Shown here piece by piece: positions 25,374 through 32,265 of a stretch of 64,000 nucleotides of DNA. The notes under the pieces are model-generated. The model saw only the letters and a list, made by a program, of their open reading frames with translations, ran no database searches and was not told where the DNA came from. The position numbers and the translations under genes were made by a program. Origin of the DNA: Pseudoluteimonas sp047602125. GTDB taxonomy: Bacteria; Pseudomonadota; Gammaproteobacteria; Xanthomonadales; Xanthomonadaceae. The stretch is from assembly GCA_047602125.1 (NCBI GenBank), contig JASGIB010000001.1, positions 806,001 to 870,000 of the forward strand, given 5' to 3'. Numbering within the stretch: the first letter of the stretch is position 1; each line of letters starts with the position of its first letter.

Positions 25374-25472
25374 GCACGCATGCCGTGGAATGCGGATGCG
25401 CGGCGAAAACCGCGAACGGGAGCGCAATTTTCAGCCTGCTACCATTGGCGCATCGCCCCGCGAAGCGCCCGC

Positions 25473-26423
25473 ATGCCGCTCGATGTCGTCGTGGTGATGG
25501 ACCCGATCGCGTCCATCAAACCGGCCAAGGATTCGACCTTCGCCATGCTGCTGGAAGCGCAGCGGCGCGGGCATCGCCTGCACTACGCGTTGCCCGGCTC
25601 GCTGGCGGTGGACGCCGGCACCGCGCAGGCCACGATCGCGGCGCTCGAGGTGCGCGATTCGAAAACCGACTGGTTCAGCATCGGGCCGGCCGCGCCGCGG
25701 CCGTTCGCCGCCGGCGACCTGGTGCTGATGCGCAAGGATCCGCCGGTCGATGCCGATTACCTCCACGACACCCAGATCCTCGGCCTCGCCCAACGCCAGG
25801 GCGCGCAGGTGGCGAACGATCCGCAGGGCCTGCGCGACCTGAACGAGAAACTGGCGGCGCTGCTGTTCCCGCAATGCTGCCCGCCGACCCTGGTCAGCCG
25901 CGACGCGGGCGCGCTCAAGGCCTTCGTGAACGAGCACGGCGAAGCGGTGCTGAAGCCGCTCGACGGGATGGGCGGGCGCTCGATCTTCCGCGCCCATGCC
26001 GGCGAGGCGAACCTGAACGTGATCCTCGAAACCCTGACCGGCGGTGGCGCGCACCTGGCCATGGCCCAGCGCTACCTGCCGGAAATCGCCGAGGGCGACA
26101 AGCGCATCCTGCTGGTCGATGGCGAACCGGTGGATTACTGCCTCGCGCGCATCCCGCAGGGCGACGAATTCCGCGGCAACCTCGCCGCCGGCGGTCGCGG
26201 CGAAGGCCGTCCGCTCTCCGACCGCGACCGCTGGATCGCCGCCCAAGTCGGGCCGGAAATGCTGCGCCGCGGCATGCGCTTCGTCGGCCTCGACGTGATC
26301 GGCGACTGGCTGACCGAAGTGAACGTCACCAGCCCCACCTGCATCCGCGAGCTCGATGCGCAGTTCGGCCTGAACATCGCCGGCCACTTGTTCGACGCAC
26401 TCGAAGCCCCGCCCGGAACGTGA
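25473..26423 (+). CDS. gshB: Glutathione synthetase GshB
   Basis: 316-residue ATP-grasp ligase joining gamma-glutamylcysteine and glycine. It shows V-V-M-D-P-I-A-S-I-K-P-A-K-D-S-T, V-L-M-R-K-D-P-P-V-D, the ATP-grasp segment A-V-L-K-P-L-D-G-M-G-G-R-S-I-F-R, G-N-L-A-A-G-G-R-G-E-G, and the C-terminal V-N-V-T-S-P-T-C-I-R-E. The ATG at 25473 matches the conserved family N-terminus; the frame upstream is open but not family-like. Its stop overlaps the tonB GTG start by 4 bp, an arrangement known from Xanthomonas relatives. Confidence 0.96.
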   Translation: MPLDVVVVMDPIASIKPAKDSTFAMLLEAQRRGHRLHYALPGSLAVDAGTAQATIAALEVRDSKTDWFSIGPAAPRPFAAGDLVLMRKDPPVDADYLHDTQILGLAQRQGAQVANDPQGLRDLNEKLAALLFPQCCPPTLVSRDAGALKAFVNEHGEAVLKPLDGMGGRSIFRAHAGEANLNVILETLTGGGAHLAMAQRYLPEIAEGDKRILLVDGEPVDYCLARIPQGDEFRGNLAAGGRGEGRPLSDRDRWIAAQVGPEMLRRGMRFVGLDVIGDWLTEVNVTSPTCIRELDAQFGLNIAGHLFDALEAPPGT

Positions 26424-27313
26424 GCGCGGTCGTCCCCGAGCAGTGGCTGCCGCCGCCGGCGCCGCGCATCGGCGAGCGCGAACGGCTGGGCGCGACCTTC
26501 GTGCTGTCGCTGCTGGTGCACGGCATGCTGATCCTCGGACTCGGATTCGCGCTGGAGGATGCCGCGCCCGTGCTGCCGACGCTGGACGTGATGCTGACCC
26601 AGACCCAGACCCCGCTGACGCCGGCGCAGGCGGATTTCCTCGCCCAGACCAACAACCAGGGCGGCGGCGACCAGGATCGCAGCACCCGGCCGCGCGAACC
26701 GCAGGCCGGATTCCTGCCCGAACCCGAACCCGGCATCGCCCCGCAGCCGTTGCGTGCGCAGTCGCCGGATGCGCAACCACCGCCGGAGGCGCGCGTCGTC
26801 GCCAGCCGGAATGCGGACGAACCGCTGCCGCAACCGCAGGCGCGGCCCGAATCCGAGCCGTTGCCGCTTCCGCAAGGCGAGCAGAAGGTCGAACACGACA
26901 TCGCCATGGCCCGGCTCGCGGCCGAGATCCACCTGCGCTCGCAGCGCTACGCCAAGCGTCCCAAGCGCAAGTTCGTCTCGGCCAGCACGCGCGAGTACGA
27001 ATGGGCCGCCTACCTGCGCGAATGGGTCGACCGGGTCGAGCGCGTCGGCAACCTCAACTATCCGGAGGAAGCGCGGCGCCGGCACATCGGCGGCGTGGTC
27101 GTGATCAACGTCGGCATCCGCCGCGACGGCAGCGTCGAGCGCGCCGACATCGTCCAGAGCAGCAACATCCCGCTCCTCGATGCGGCCGCCTTGCGCATCG
27201 CGCGCATCGCCGAACCCTATCCGCCGCTGCCGAAGACGCCCGAGGACCCGGACATCCTCAACGTCGTCCGCACCTGGCAGTTCCTGCCCGGCGGCGAACT
27301 GATCGACCGCTGA
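26420..27313 (+). CDS. tonB: TonB-family energy transducer
   Basis: 297 residues. A single N-terminal transmembrane anchor (F-V-L-S-L-L-V-H-G-M-L-I-L-G-L-G-F) is followed by a proline/glutamate-rich periplasmic spacer at about residues 85-155. A C-terminal TonB domain follows (Y-P-E-E-A-R-R-R-H-I-G-G-V-V-V-I-N-V, then I-P-L-L-D-A-A-A-L-R-I). It should transmit proton-motive force from ExbBD to outer-membrane receptors; no exbBD lies in the window. The conserved S-x-x-x-H in the anchor is present (S-L-L-V-H). The GTG at 26420 overlaps the gshB stop (GTGA). Confidence 0.92.
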   Translation: MSAVVPEQWLPPPAPRIGERERLGATFVLSLLVHGMLILGLGFALEDAAPVLPTLDVMLTQTQTPLTPAQADFLAQTNNQGGGDQDRSTRPREPQAGFLPEPEPGIAPQPLRAQSPDAQPPPEARVVASRNADEPLPQPQARPESEPLPLPQGEQKVEHDIAMARLAAEIHLRSQRYAKRPKRKFVSASTREYEWAAYLREWVDRVERVGNLNYPEEARRRHIGGVVVINVGIRRDGSVERADIVQSSNIPLLDAAALRIARIAEPYPPLPKTPEDPDILNVVRTWQFLPGGELIDR

Positions 27314-27314
27314 C

Positions 27315-27878
27315 GTGGAGCAGTTCGAATACCTGTCGGTGCTCGTATCGATCGTGATCGGCCTGGCGATCACGCAATTGCTGTCTGGCGCGGCGCGGTT
27401 GATCCAGCTGCGCGACCGCGTGCGCCCACACGCCACCACCCTGTGCTGGATGGCGACGCTGTTCGTGATCGACACCCAGATCTGGTGGGCGGCGTTCGAA
27501 CGGCGCGAAACCGCGCACTGGAATTTCTTCGCGTTCCTGATGTTCCTCGCGATGCCCGTGCTGGCATTCCTCGCGAGCTACCTGGTACTGCCCGAACTCG
27601 GCGACGAGGACCGGCCCGACCTCGCGGCGAGCTTCGACCGCAACCGGCCCTGGTTCTTCGGCTGCCTCGGCGCCGTCGCCGTGGCGAGCCTGGCCGAAGA
27701 GGCAATGCGCGAGGGCGGGCTGCCTTCCGGGGGCGATGCGATGTTCCGCGTGGCGATGGCGTTGCTGTCGCTGGTCGCGGCGCGCGTGGCGAGCCCGCGC
27801 TTCCAGGCGATCAACGCGTTCGCGGTGCTGGCCGCTGTCGTCGCCTACATCGGCGTGTTGTTCCTGCAATTGCGCTAA
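27315..27878 (+). CDS. Multi-pass membrane protein of unknown function
   Basis: 187 residues with about five hydrophobic helices (L-V-S-I-V-I-G-L-A-I-T-Q-L-L-S-G at the N-terminus; W-M-A-T-L-F-V-I-D-T-Q-I-W-W; F-A-F-L-M-F-L-A-M-P). The G-L-A-I-T-x-L-L-x-G pattern recurs in small uncharacterised bacterial membrane proteins. The GTG start lies one base after the tonB stop, so it is co-translated with gshB-tonB. No catalytic motif is visible. It ends 6 bp from a small convergent gene. Confidence 0.75.
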   Translation: MEQFEYLSVLVSIVIGLAITQLLSGAARLIQLRDRVRPHATTLCWMATLFVIDTQIWWAAFERRETAHWNFFAFLMFLAMPVLAFLASYLVLPELGDEDRPDLAASFDRNRPWFFGCLGAVAVASLAEEAMREGGLPSGGDAMFRVAMALLSLVAARVASPRFQAINAFAVLAAVVAYIGVLFLQLR

Positions 27879-27884
27879 CCGCGC

Positions 27885-28094
27885 TCAACCATACCGGGCC
27901 AGCAGCACCCATTCATCCTCGACCTGCATGCGCACCCCGGTCGGCCGCCGCCCCAACTGGTGGCGCAATTGCGCACTGCGTTCGGCGGTGGCGATGGCCA
28001 GGTCGCGGTCCGCGAACCAGTGGCCGCGACGATCGCCGCCATCGAGGCACCACCCACGGTTCGTGGGGACGATTTCGAACATCGAACGTTCCAT
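27885..28094 (-). CDS. Small DUF2188-like protein
   Basis: 69 residues starting M-E-R-S-M-F-E-I-V-P-T-N-R-G-W-C-L. A predicted strand-strand-helix follows, with A-D-R-D-L-A-I-A-T-A-E-R-S-A-Q-L and a final V-E-D-E-W-V-L-L-A-R-Y-G. This is the size and layout of DUF2188-type proteins, whose function is unknown. An AGGGG ribosome-binding site sits 6 bases before the ATG, and codon use matches the neighbours, which supports a real gene. Confidence 0.65.
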   Translation of the reverse strand: MERSMFEIVPTNRGWCLDGGDRRGHWFADRDLAIATAERSAQLRHQLGRRPTGVRMQVEDEWVLLARYG

Positions 28095-28297
28095 GGGCTA
28101 CCCCTGCAAGCGAAGGGAAGGAAGCGCTCCGGCCCGGCATGACGGGGCCCAATCCGTCGCGGTCGTATCCATTGCGGGGCAGCAATCCATGCCTGTGCAG
28201 ACCGCGCCGCCGGAGCTGGGGCCAGCGTGCCCGGTTCCGTGCCGATCCACCCTCGGGCGATGCCTCATCGCGGCATAGGAAAAGTCTGATCCGGGAC

Positions 28298-28373
28298 CCG
28301 ATGTCCGGTTTCGCCCCCGCATTGCGCATAAGCGCTCCGGTTGCAGCTTCGCAATCGCCCCAGGAAACGCGTC
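28298..28373 (+). promoter_or_regulatory. Leader shared with the downstream paralogue (copy 1)
   Basis: About 76 bases before the first secreted paralogue match those before the second (28947-29021). They share CCGATGTCCGGTTTCG, CGCATAAG, and CCGGTTGCAGCTTCGCAATCG in order and spacing. Such conservation outside coding DNA points to a duplicated promoter or 5' untranslated region. CGCATAAG may serve as a -10 box; no clear -35 is seen. Confidence 0.5.
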
Positions 28374-28904
28374 ATGCCCGCCATCAACCGCTTCGCGCCT
28401 CCCGCCTGCCTGCTGGCCCTGGGCCTGGCGATGTCCGCCTCCACGCACGCAGCCCTGCGCCAGAACTGGGGCTACGGGAATCCCGCCGATGCCTGCCAGC
28501 TCAGCATCCCCACAACCGACACCCAGGTGCGGCCCAAGGCCAGCGGGTACCGCAACGAAAGCACCAGCAAGAGCGCATTCGTGATCTGCGGCTACAACAC
28601 GCCCAGCTACGACAGCACCAGCAAGCAGATCCTGATCTACTTCACGTCGATGGACGGCGTGTCCCGCAACATCAGCTGCACCGCCGTCAGCGGAATGGCG
28701 GGGGCCGAGCCGATGGTCTATTCGACCAAGTCGATTTCCTCGACGGCGGCCGAGACCTACACGGCGCTGCTCTGGACCGCTTCCGATTTCGGCGGCACGA
28801 CCGATATTCCCTACGGTGAATCGCCTTCAGTGACCTGCACGCTGCCGCCACAGACCGCGATCACCCAGGTCATCAATGCATTCGATTACGAAATTGGAGA
28901 CTGA
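28374..28904 (+). CDS. Secreted protein of unknown function, tandem paralogue 1
   Basis: 176 residues. A signal peptide ends near A-S-T-H-A-A (residues 23-28). The mature protein has four conserved cysteines (D-A-C-Q, V-I-C-G-Y, I-S-C-T-A-V, V-T-C-T-L-P-P-Q-T), consistent with two disulfides. Other conserved blocks are T-Q-V-R-P-K-A-S-G-Y-R-N-E-S-T and the C-terminal E-I-G-D. The start at 28374 follows an AGGAAA ribosome-binding site and gives the same N-terminus as the paralogue at 29022. I do not recognise the family; the fold looks beta-rich and Ser/Thr-rich. Confidence 0.75.
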   Translation: MPAINRFAPPACLLALGLAMSASTHAALRQNWGYGNPADACQLSIPTTDTQVRPKASGYRNESTSKSAFVICGYNTPSYDSTSKQILIYFTSMDGVSRNISCTAVSGMAGAEPMVYSTKSISSTAAETYTALLWTASDFGGTTDIPYGESPSVTCTLPPQTAITQVINAFDYEIGD

Positions 28905-28946
28905 CGCCGGTCGACGGGGCGTTCGAACGGGAAACGGATCTTTCCG

Positions 28947-29021
28947 CCGATGTCCGGTTTCGGCCCCTGATAACGCATAAGTGATCCGGTTGCAGCTTCG
29001 CAATCGCACAAGGGACCCGCC
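28947..29021 (+). promoter_or_regulatory. Leader shared with the upstream paralogue (copy 2)
   Basis: Second copy of the conserved leader described at 28298-28373, ending immediately before the ATG of paralogue 2. The stretch CCGGTTGCAGCTTCGCAATCG is identical in both copies. An AGGGAC sequence lies in the ribosome-binding position. Confidence 0.5.
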
Positions 29022-29561
29022 ATGCCCATCACCACCCGCTTCCTGCTGCCGTCGGCCGTCCTCGCTTGCGGTCTCGCCATGTCCGTGCCGGCACGGGCCG
29101 ACCTGCACGTGACCGATGCTCAGTTGAACCCCGTTGCCATCTGCCAATCCAGCTTGCCCGCCACCGATGCCCAAGTGCGGCCCAAGGCGACCGGCTTCCG
29201 CAACGAAAGTACGACCAAGGGCGCATTCGTGATCTGTGGCTATAGCCAACCCACCAAGGACGGCGACAGCGGTTTGCCGTCGAGCATCCAGATCTACTTC
29301 CATTCCATCGACGGCGCGGACCGCACCATCAGTTGTACCGCCGTGACGGGAGTGGATGGCCTCTGGCCAATGATCTATTCAACGAAAACCGTGCAATCCG
29401 CCGCGAACGGGACCTACGGTTTCCTCGCGTGGGGACCAGGCGACTTCGGCGGCACGTCCAGCATCCCCAACGGGTATCACGTTTCGGTGACCTGCGACCT
29501 GCCGCCACAGACATCGATCATCGACGCATTGAATTCCGTCCAGTACGAAATCGGCGACTGA
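29022..29561 (+). CDS. Secreted protein of unknown function, tandem paralogue 2
   Basis: 179 residues with a signal peptide (cleavage near V-P-A-R-A-D) and the same four cysteines and motifs as the preceding gene (V-R-P-K-A-T-G-F-R-N-E-S-T-T-K; A-F-V-I-C-G-Y; D-F-G-G-T-S-S-I-P). It differs mainly by a few extra residues near the N-terminus of the mature chain and near position 85. It arose with paralogue 1 by tandem duplication that included the leader. It is convergent with tsaB, with only 6 bp between the stops. The role is unknown; extracellular or periplasmic. Confidence 0.75.
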   Translation: MPITTRFLLPSAVLACGLAMSVPARADLHVTDAQLNPVAICQSSLPATDAQVRPKATGFRNESTTKGAFVICGYSQPTKDGDSGLPSSIQIYFHSIDGADRTISCTAVTGVDGLWPMIYSTKTVQSAANGTYGFLAWGPGDFGGTSSIPNGYHVSVTCDLPPQTSIIDALNSVQYEIGD

Positions 29562-29567
29562 GCTGGT

Positions 29568-30287
29568 TCAGCGCCGCTTGCCCTGCTCGGCCAGGGTGAG
29601 CGCGACGTTGTTGCGCAGGTAGGCGGGCTCCAGCCGTTCCGGCGCGAGTCCGCCGCCGTCCGCGAACATCGATGCGCCAAGTCGCGCGACATCGCTTGCA
29701 TGCGGCAACGCGGTCGCGTCGATCGAGGCGAAACGCGATGCGAAACGCGATGACAACACGCCATCGACGGCGGCGAATCCGGTTCCCACGCCGATCCAGC
29801 CATCGCCTTCCGGCAATTCATAATTCGCGGGCGCGATGACGATTTCATCGCTGGTCGGGATGACCGAATCGCCATCACGGCGAAACGCGGCGACGTAGAT
29901 CTCGCCCATGCGCGCGTCGATGGCGGCGATGGCCTGCCCCTCATCCGCCTTCGACACCTTCTCCCCGCGAGCGGGGAGAAGGAAAGGAGCAGCCAGCGCC
30001 GCGAGCGTGGACACCGGCACGGCCGGGCGATCGAGCGCGAGCGCGATGCCCTGCGCCAGCGCGACCGCGAGGCGCACACCGGTGAACGCGCCCGGCCCGC
30101 GGCCGACGGCGATGGCATCGAGTTGCGATTTCGACACGCCCGCATCCGCAAGCAGTTGTTCCGCCCACGGCAGCGCGAGTTCCGCATGCCGGCGCGGCGC
30201 GACGCCGAAGCGTTCGCGCACCTCGCCGTCCAGCCACAGCGCGACGGAGCAGGCTTCGGTGGCGGTTTCGATGGCGAGCAGATTCAT
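29568..30287 (-). CDS. tsaB: tRNA t6A threonylcarbamoyltransferase subunit TsaB
   Basis: 239-residue ASKHA-fold partner of TsaD and TsaE in t6A37 tRNA modification. It shows L-A-I-E-T-A-T-E-A-C-S-V-A, the R-H-A-E-L motif, G-R-G-P-G-A-F-T-G-V-R, and A-I-D-A-R-M-G-E-I-Y. Between S-T-L-A-A-L-A-A and A-I-D-A-R-M there is extra sequence encoded by a palindromic repeat. The start overlaps the DinG-like stop by 4 bp (30284-30287); tsaB next to this helicase is also the E. coli layout (tsaB-yoaA). A 12-bp tandem repeat near the C-terminus adds F-A-S-R. Confidence 0.94.
   Translation of the reverse strand: MNLLAIETATEACSVALWLDGEVRERFGVAPRRHAELALPWAEQLLADAGVSKSQLDAIAVGRGPGAFTGVRLAVALAQGIALALDRPAVPVSTLAALAAPFLLPARGEKVSKADEGQAIAAIDARMGEIYVAAFRRDGDSVIPTSDEIVIAPANYELPEGDGWIGVGTGFAAVDGVLSSRFASRFASIDATALPHASDVARLGASMFADGGGLAPERLEPAYLRNNVALTLAEQGKRR
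29729..29752 (-). repeat. 12-bp tandem duplication inside tsaB
   Basis: The unit CGAAACGCGATG occurs twice in exact tandem, encoding F-A-S-R-F-A-S on the minus strand. It keeps the frame and looks like recent replication slippage in a surface loop. Confidence 0.8.
29957..29982. repeat. 26-bp palindromic repeat inserted in frame in tsaB
   Basis: A perfect 12-bp inverted repeat (CCTTCTCCCCGC / GCGGGGAGAAGG) around a 2-base centre. It falls in the variable loop before the conserved A-I-D-A-R-M of TsaB and encodes roughly L-L-P-A-R-G-E-K-V. CCTTCTCCC palindromes of this kind are common between genes in Xanthomonadaceae; here one lies inside a coding region without breaking it. Confidence 0.8.
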
Positions 30288-32260
30288 GCGCCGACTGTAG
30301 CGGAAAGGAAGGCCTCGACCTCGGCCAGCGAACGCGTCACCGGCAGCGGCGGCAGCGAATCGAGGAACACCCGACCGTAGCCCTTGCCGGTGAGGCGCGG
30401 ATCGCACAGCACCAGCACGCCGTGGTCGGTTTCGCTGCGGATCAGGCGCCCGGCGCCCTGCTTGAGCGCGATCACCGCCTGCGGCAATTGTTCGTCGAAG
30501 AACGGATTGCCGCCGGCGCGGCGGATCGCTTCCAGCCGCGCTTCGAACACCGGATCGTCGGGTGCGGCGAACGGCAGTTTGTCGATCACCACCACCGTCA
30601 ACGCGGCGCCGACCACGTCCACGCCCTCGCGGAAACTCGCGGCGCCGAGCAGCACGCCGTTGCCGGATTCGCGGAAGCGTTGCAGCAGCACGTGGCGCGG
30701 CGCCTCGCCCTGCACGAACAGCGGCCACTGCCCGTCGCGCAGCGCTTCGGCCGCTTCGCGCAAGGCACGATGCGAGGCGAACAGCAGGAACGCGCGACCG
30801 TTCGACGCCTCGAGGACGGGACGCACCGCATCGAGCATCGTGGAAGTGAATTCGCGCGCGGACGGCTGCGGAAGCGCCGGCGGCAGGTAGCACAGCGCCT
30901 GCGTGTTCCAGTCGAACGGACTCTGCAGCAGCAACGTGCGCGGCGCATCGAGCCCGAGCCGCTTTTCCAAGTGTTCGAAGCCGCCGTCCACCGCCAGCGT
31001 CGCCGAAGTGAACACCCAGGCCGCGTGCGAACGTTCCCGGTGCGAACGCAACGGCCCGGACACGTCGAGCGGCGTGCGCTGCAGGCGGAAGCCGCGTGGC
31101 GTCGCTTCGTACCAGCGCACGTCGTCGTCCGCGGGGAGTTCATCGTCGAAGGCGTCGTTGTCGAAGTCGCGCTCGATCCGCCAACGCCCGAGCCGCGACG
31201 CGAATTCCTGCGCGCGCGCATGGCAGGCGTCGAGTCCCGGCGCGGATTCGCGCCACGGCGCGAGCGCGGCATGCAGGGCGTGCAAGCTCGACGACAGGGT
31301 TTCGAAGCCTTCGTAGGCATCCGGATCGGCAAGCGCGCGCGCCTGCGTCGCGCGCGGCGGCAACGGCTCCAGCGCGGCACGCAATGCGCGCACCGCCTGT
31401 TCCAGGTCGCGCGCCGGCGCCTGCAACGCGGCGAGCGCACCGGGCACGCCCTTGCATTCGGCCAGCGCGTCGCGCGCGAGTTCGACCAGCGGTCGCGCAC
31501 CGATGCCTTCCCCGAAGAACTGCGCGGCGAGTTCGGGCAACTGGTGCGCCTCGTCGACGACGAAGGCCTGCGCGCCGGGCAGGATTTCGCCGAAACCCTC
31601 CTGCTTCAGCGCGAGGTCGGCGAGCAGCAGGTGGTGGTTGACCACGACGATGTCCGCGGCCTGCGCGCGCTGCCGCGCCTGCACCACGAAGCAGTCGTTC
31701 CAGAACGGGCATTCGCTGCCGAGGCAGTTGTCCGCGGTGCTGGTGACCAGCGGCAGCAGGGGCGAATCGTCCGGCAACGCTTCGAGCTCGGCGAGGTCGC
31801 CCATGCGCGTGCGCCCGCCCCAGGCGACGATGCGCTGGAAGAGCGCGGCCTGCGCGCCCGGCACGATGCGCGGATCGCCCTTGGCCTGTTCGGTGCGATA
31901 GCGGCAGAGGTAATTCGCGCGGCCCTTGAGCAACGCGCTCTTCAGGCCGACGCCGAGCGCATCGCGCACGCGCGGCAGGTCGCGGTGGTAGAGCTGGTCC
32001 TGCAGCGCTCGCGTGCCGGTGGAGAGGATGGTCTTCATCCCCGACAACAGCGCCGGAACGAGATACGCGTAGGTCTTGCCGGTGCCGGTGCCGGCCTCGG
32101 CCAGCAACACGTCGCGCCGTTCGAACGCGTCGGCGACCGCTTCGGTCAGGTCGAGTTGCGCTTCGCGCGGGCGGAATTGCGCCACGTCGCGCGCGAGCGC
32201 ACCGCCTTGTGACAGCGCTTCGACCGATTGTTCCGCCAACCCGCGCAACGCTCCGTGCAT
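30284..32260 (-). CDS. DinG/YoaA-type ATP-dependent DNA helicase
   Basis: 658-residue XPD-like superfamily 2 helicase. Walker A is A-G-T-G-T-G-K-T-Y, the DEAH box is V-V-D-E-A-H-Q-L, and late motifs include A-S-F-R-E-G-V-D and Q-G-A-G-R-L-I-R. Four cysteines (Y-L-C-R-Y, D-N-C-L-G, S-E-C-P, N-D-C-F) are placed as in the 4Fe-4S domain. Size and adjacency to tsaB favour YoaA over DinG. Start ATG at 32258-32260, 5 bp after the mrcB stop; the frame remains open far upstream but those codons lie inside mrcB. It is part of the mrcB-helicase-tsaB leftward operon. Confidence 0.92.
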   Translation of the reverse strand: MHGALRGLAEQSVEALSQGGALARDVAQFRPREAQLDLTEAVADAFERRDVLLAEAGTGTGKTYAYLVPALLSGMKTILSTGTRALQDQLYHRDLPRVRDALGVGLKSALLKGRANYLCRYRTEQAKGDPRIVPGAQAALFQRIVAWGGRTRMGDLAELEALPDDSPLLPLVTSTADNCLGSECPFWNDCFVVQARQRAQAADIVVVNHHLLLADLALKQEGFGEILPGAQAFVVDEAHQLPELAAQFFGEGIGARPLVELARDALAECKGVPGALAALQAPARDLEQAVRALRAALEPLPPRATQARALADPDAYEGFETLSSSLHALHAALAPWRESAPGLDACHARAQEFASRLGRWRIERDFDNDAFDDELPADDDVRWYEATPRGFRLQRTPLDVSGPLRSHRERSHAAWVFTSATLAVDGGFEHLEKRLGLDAPRTLLLQSPFDWNTQALCYLPPALPQPSAREFTSTMLDAVRPVLEASNGRAFLLFASHRALREAAEALRDGQWPLFVQGEAPRHVLLQRFRESGNGVLLGAASFREGVDVVGAALTVVVIDKLPFAAPDDPVFEARLEAIRRAGGNPFFDEQLPQAVIALKQGAGRLIRSETDHGVLVLCDPRLTGKGYGRVFLDSLPPLPVTRSLAEVEAFLSATVGA

Positions 32261-32265
32261 CGCGT

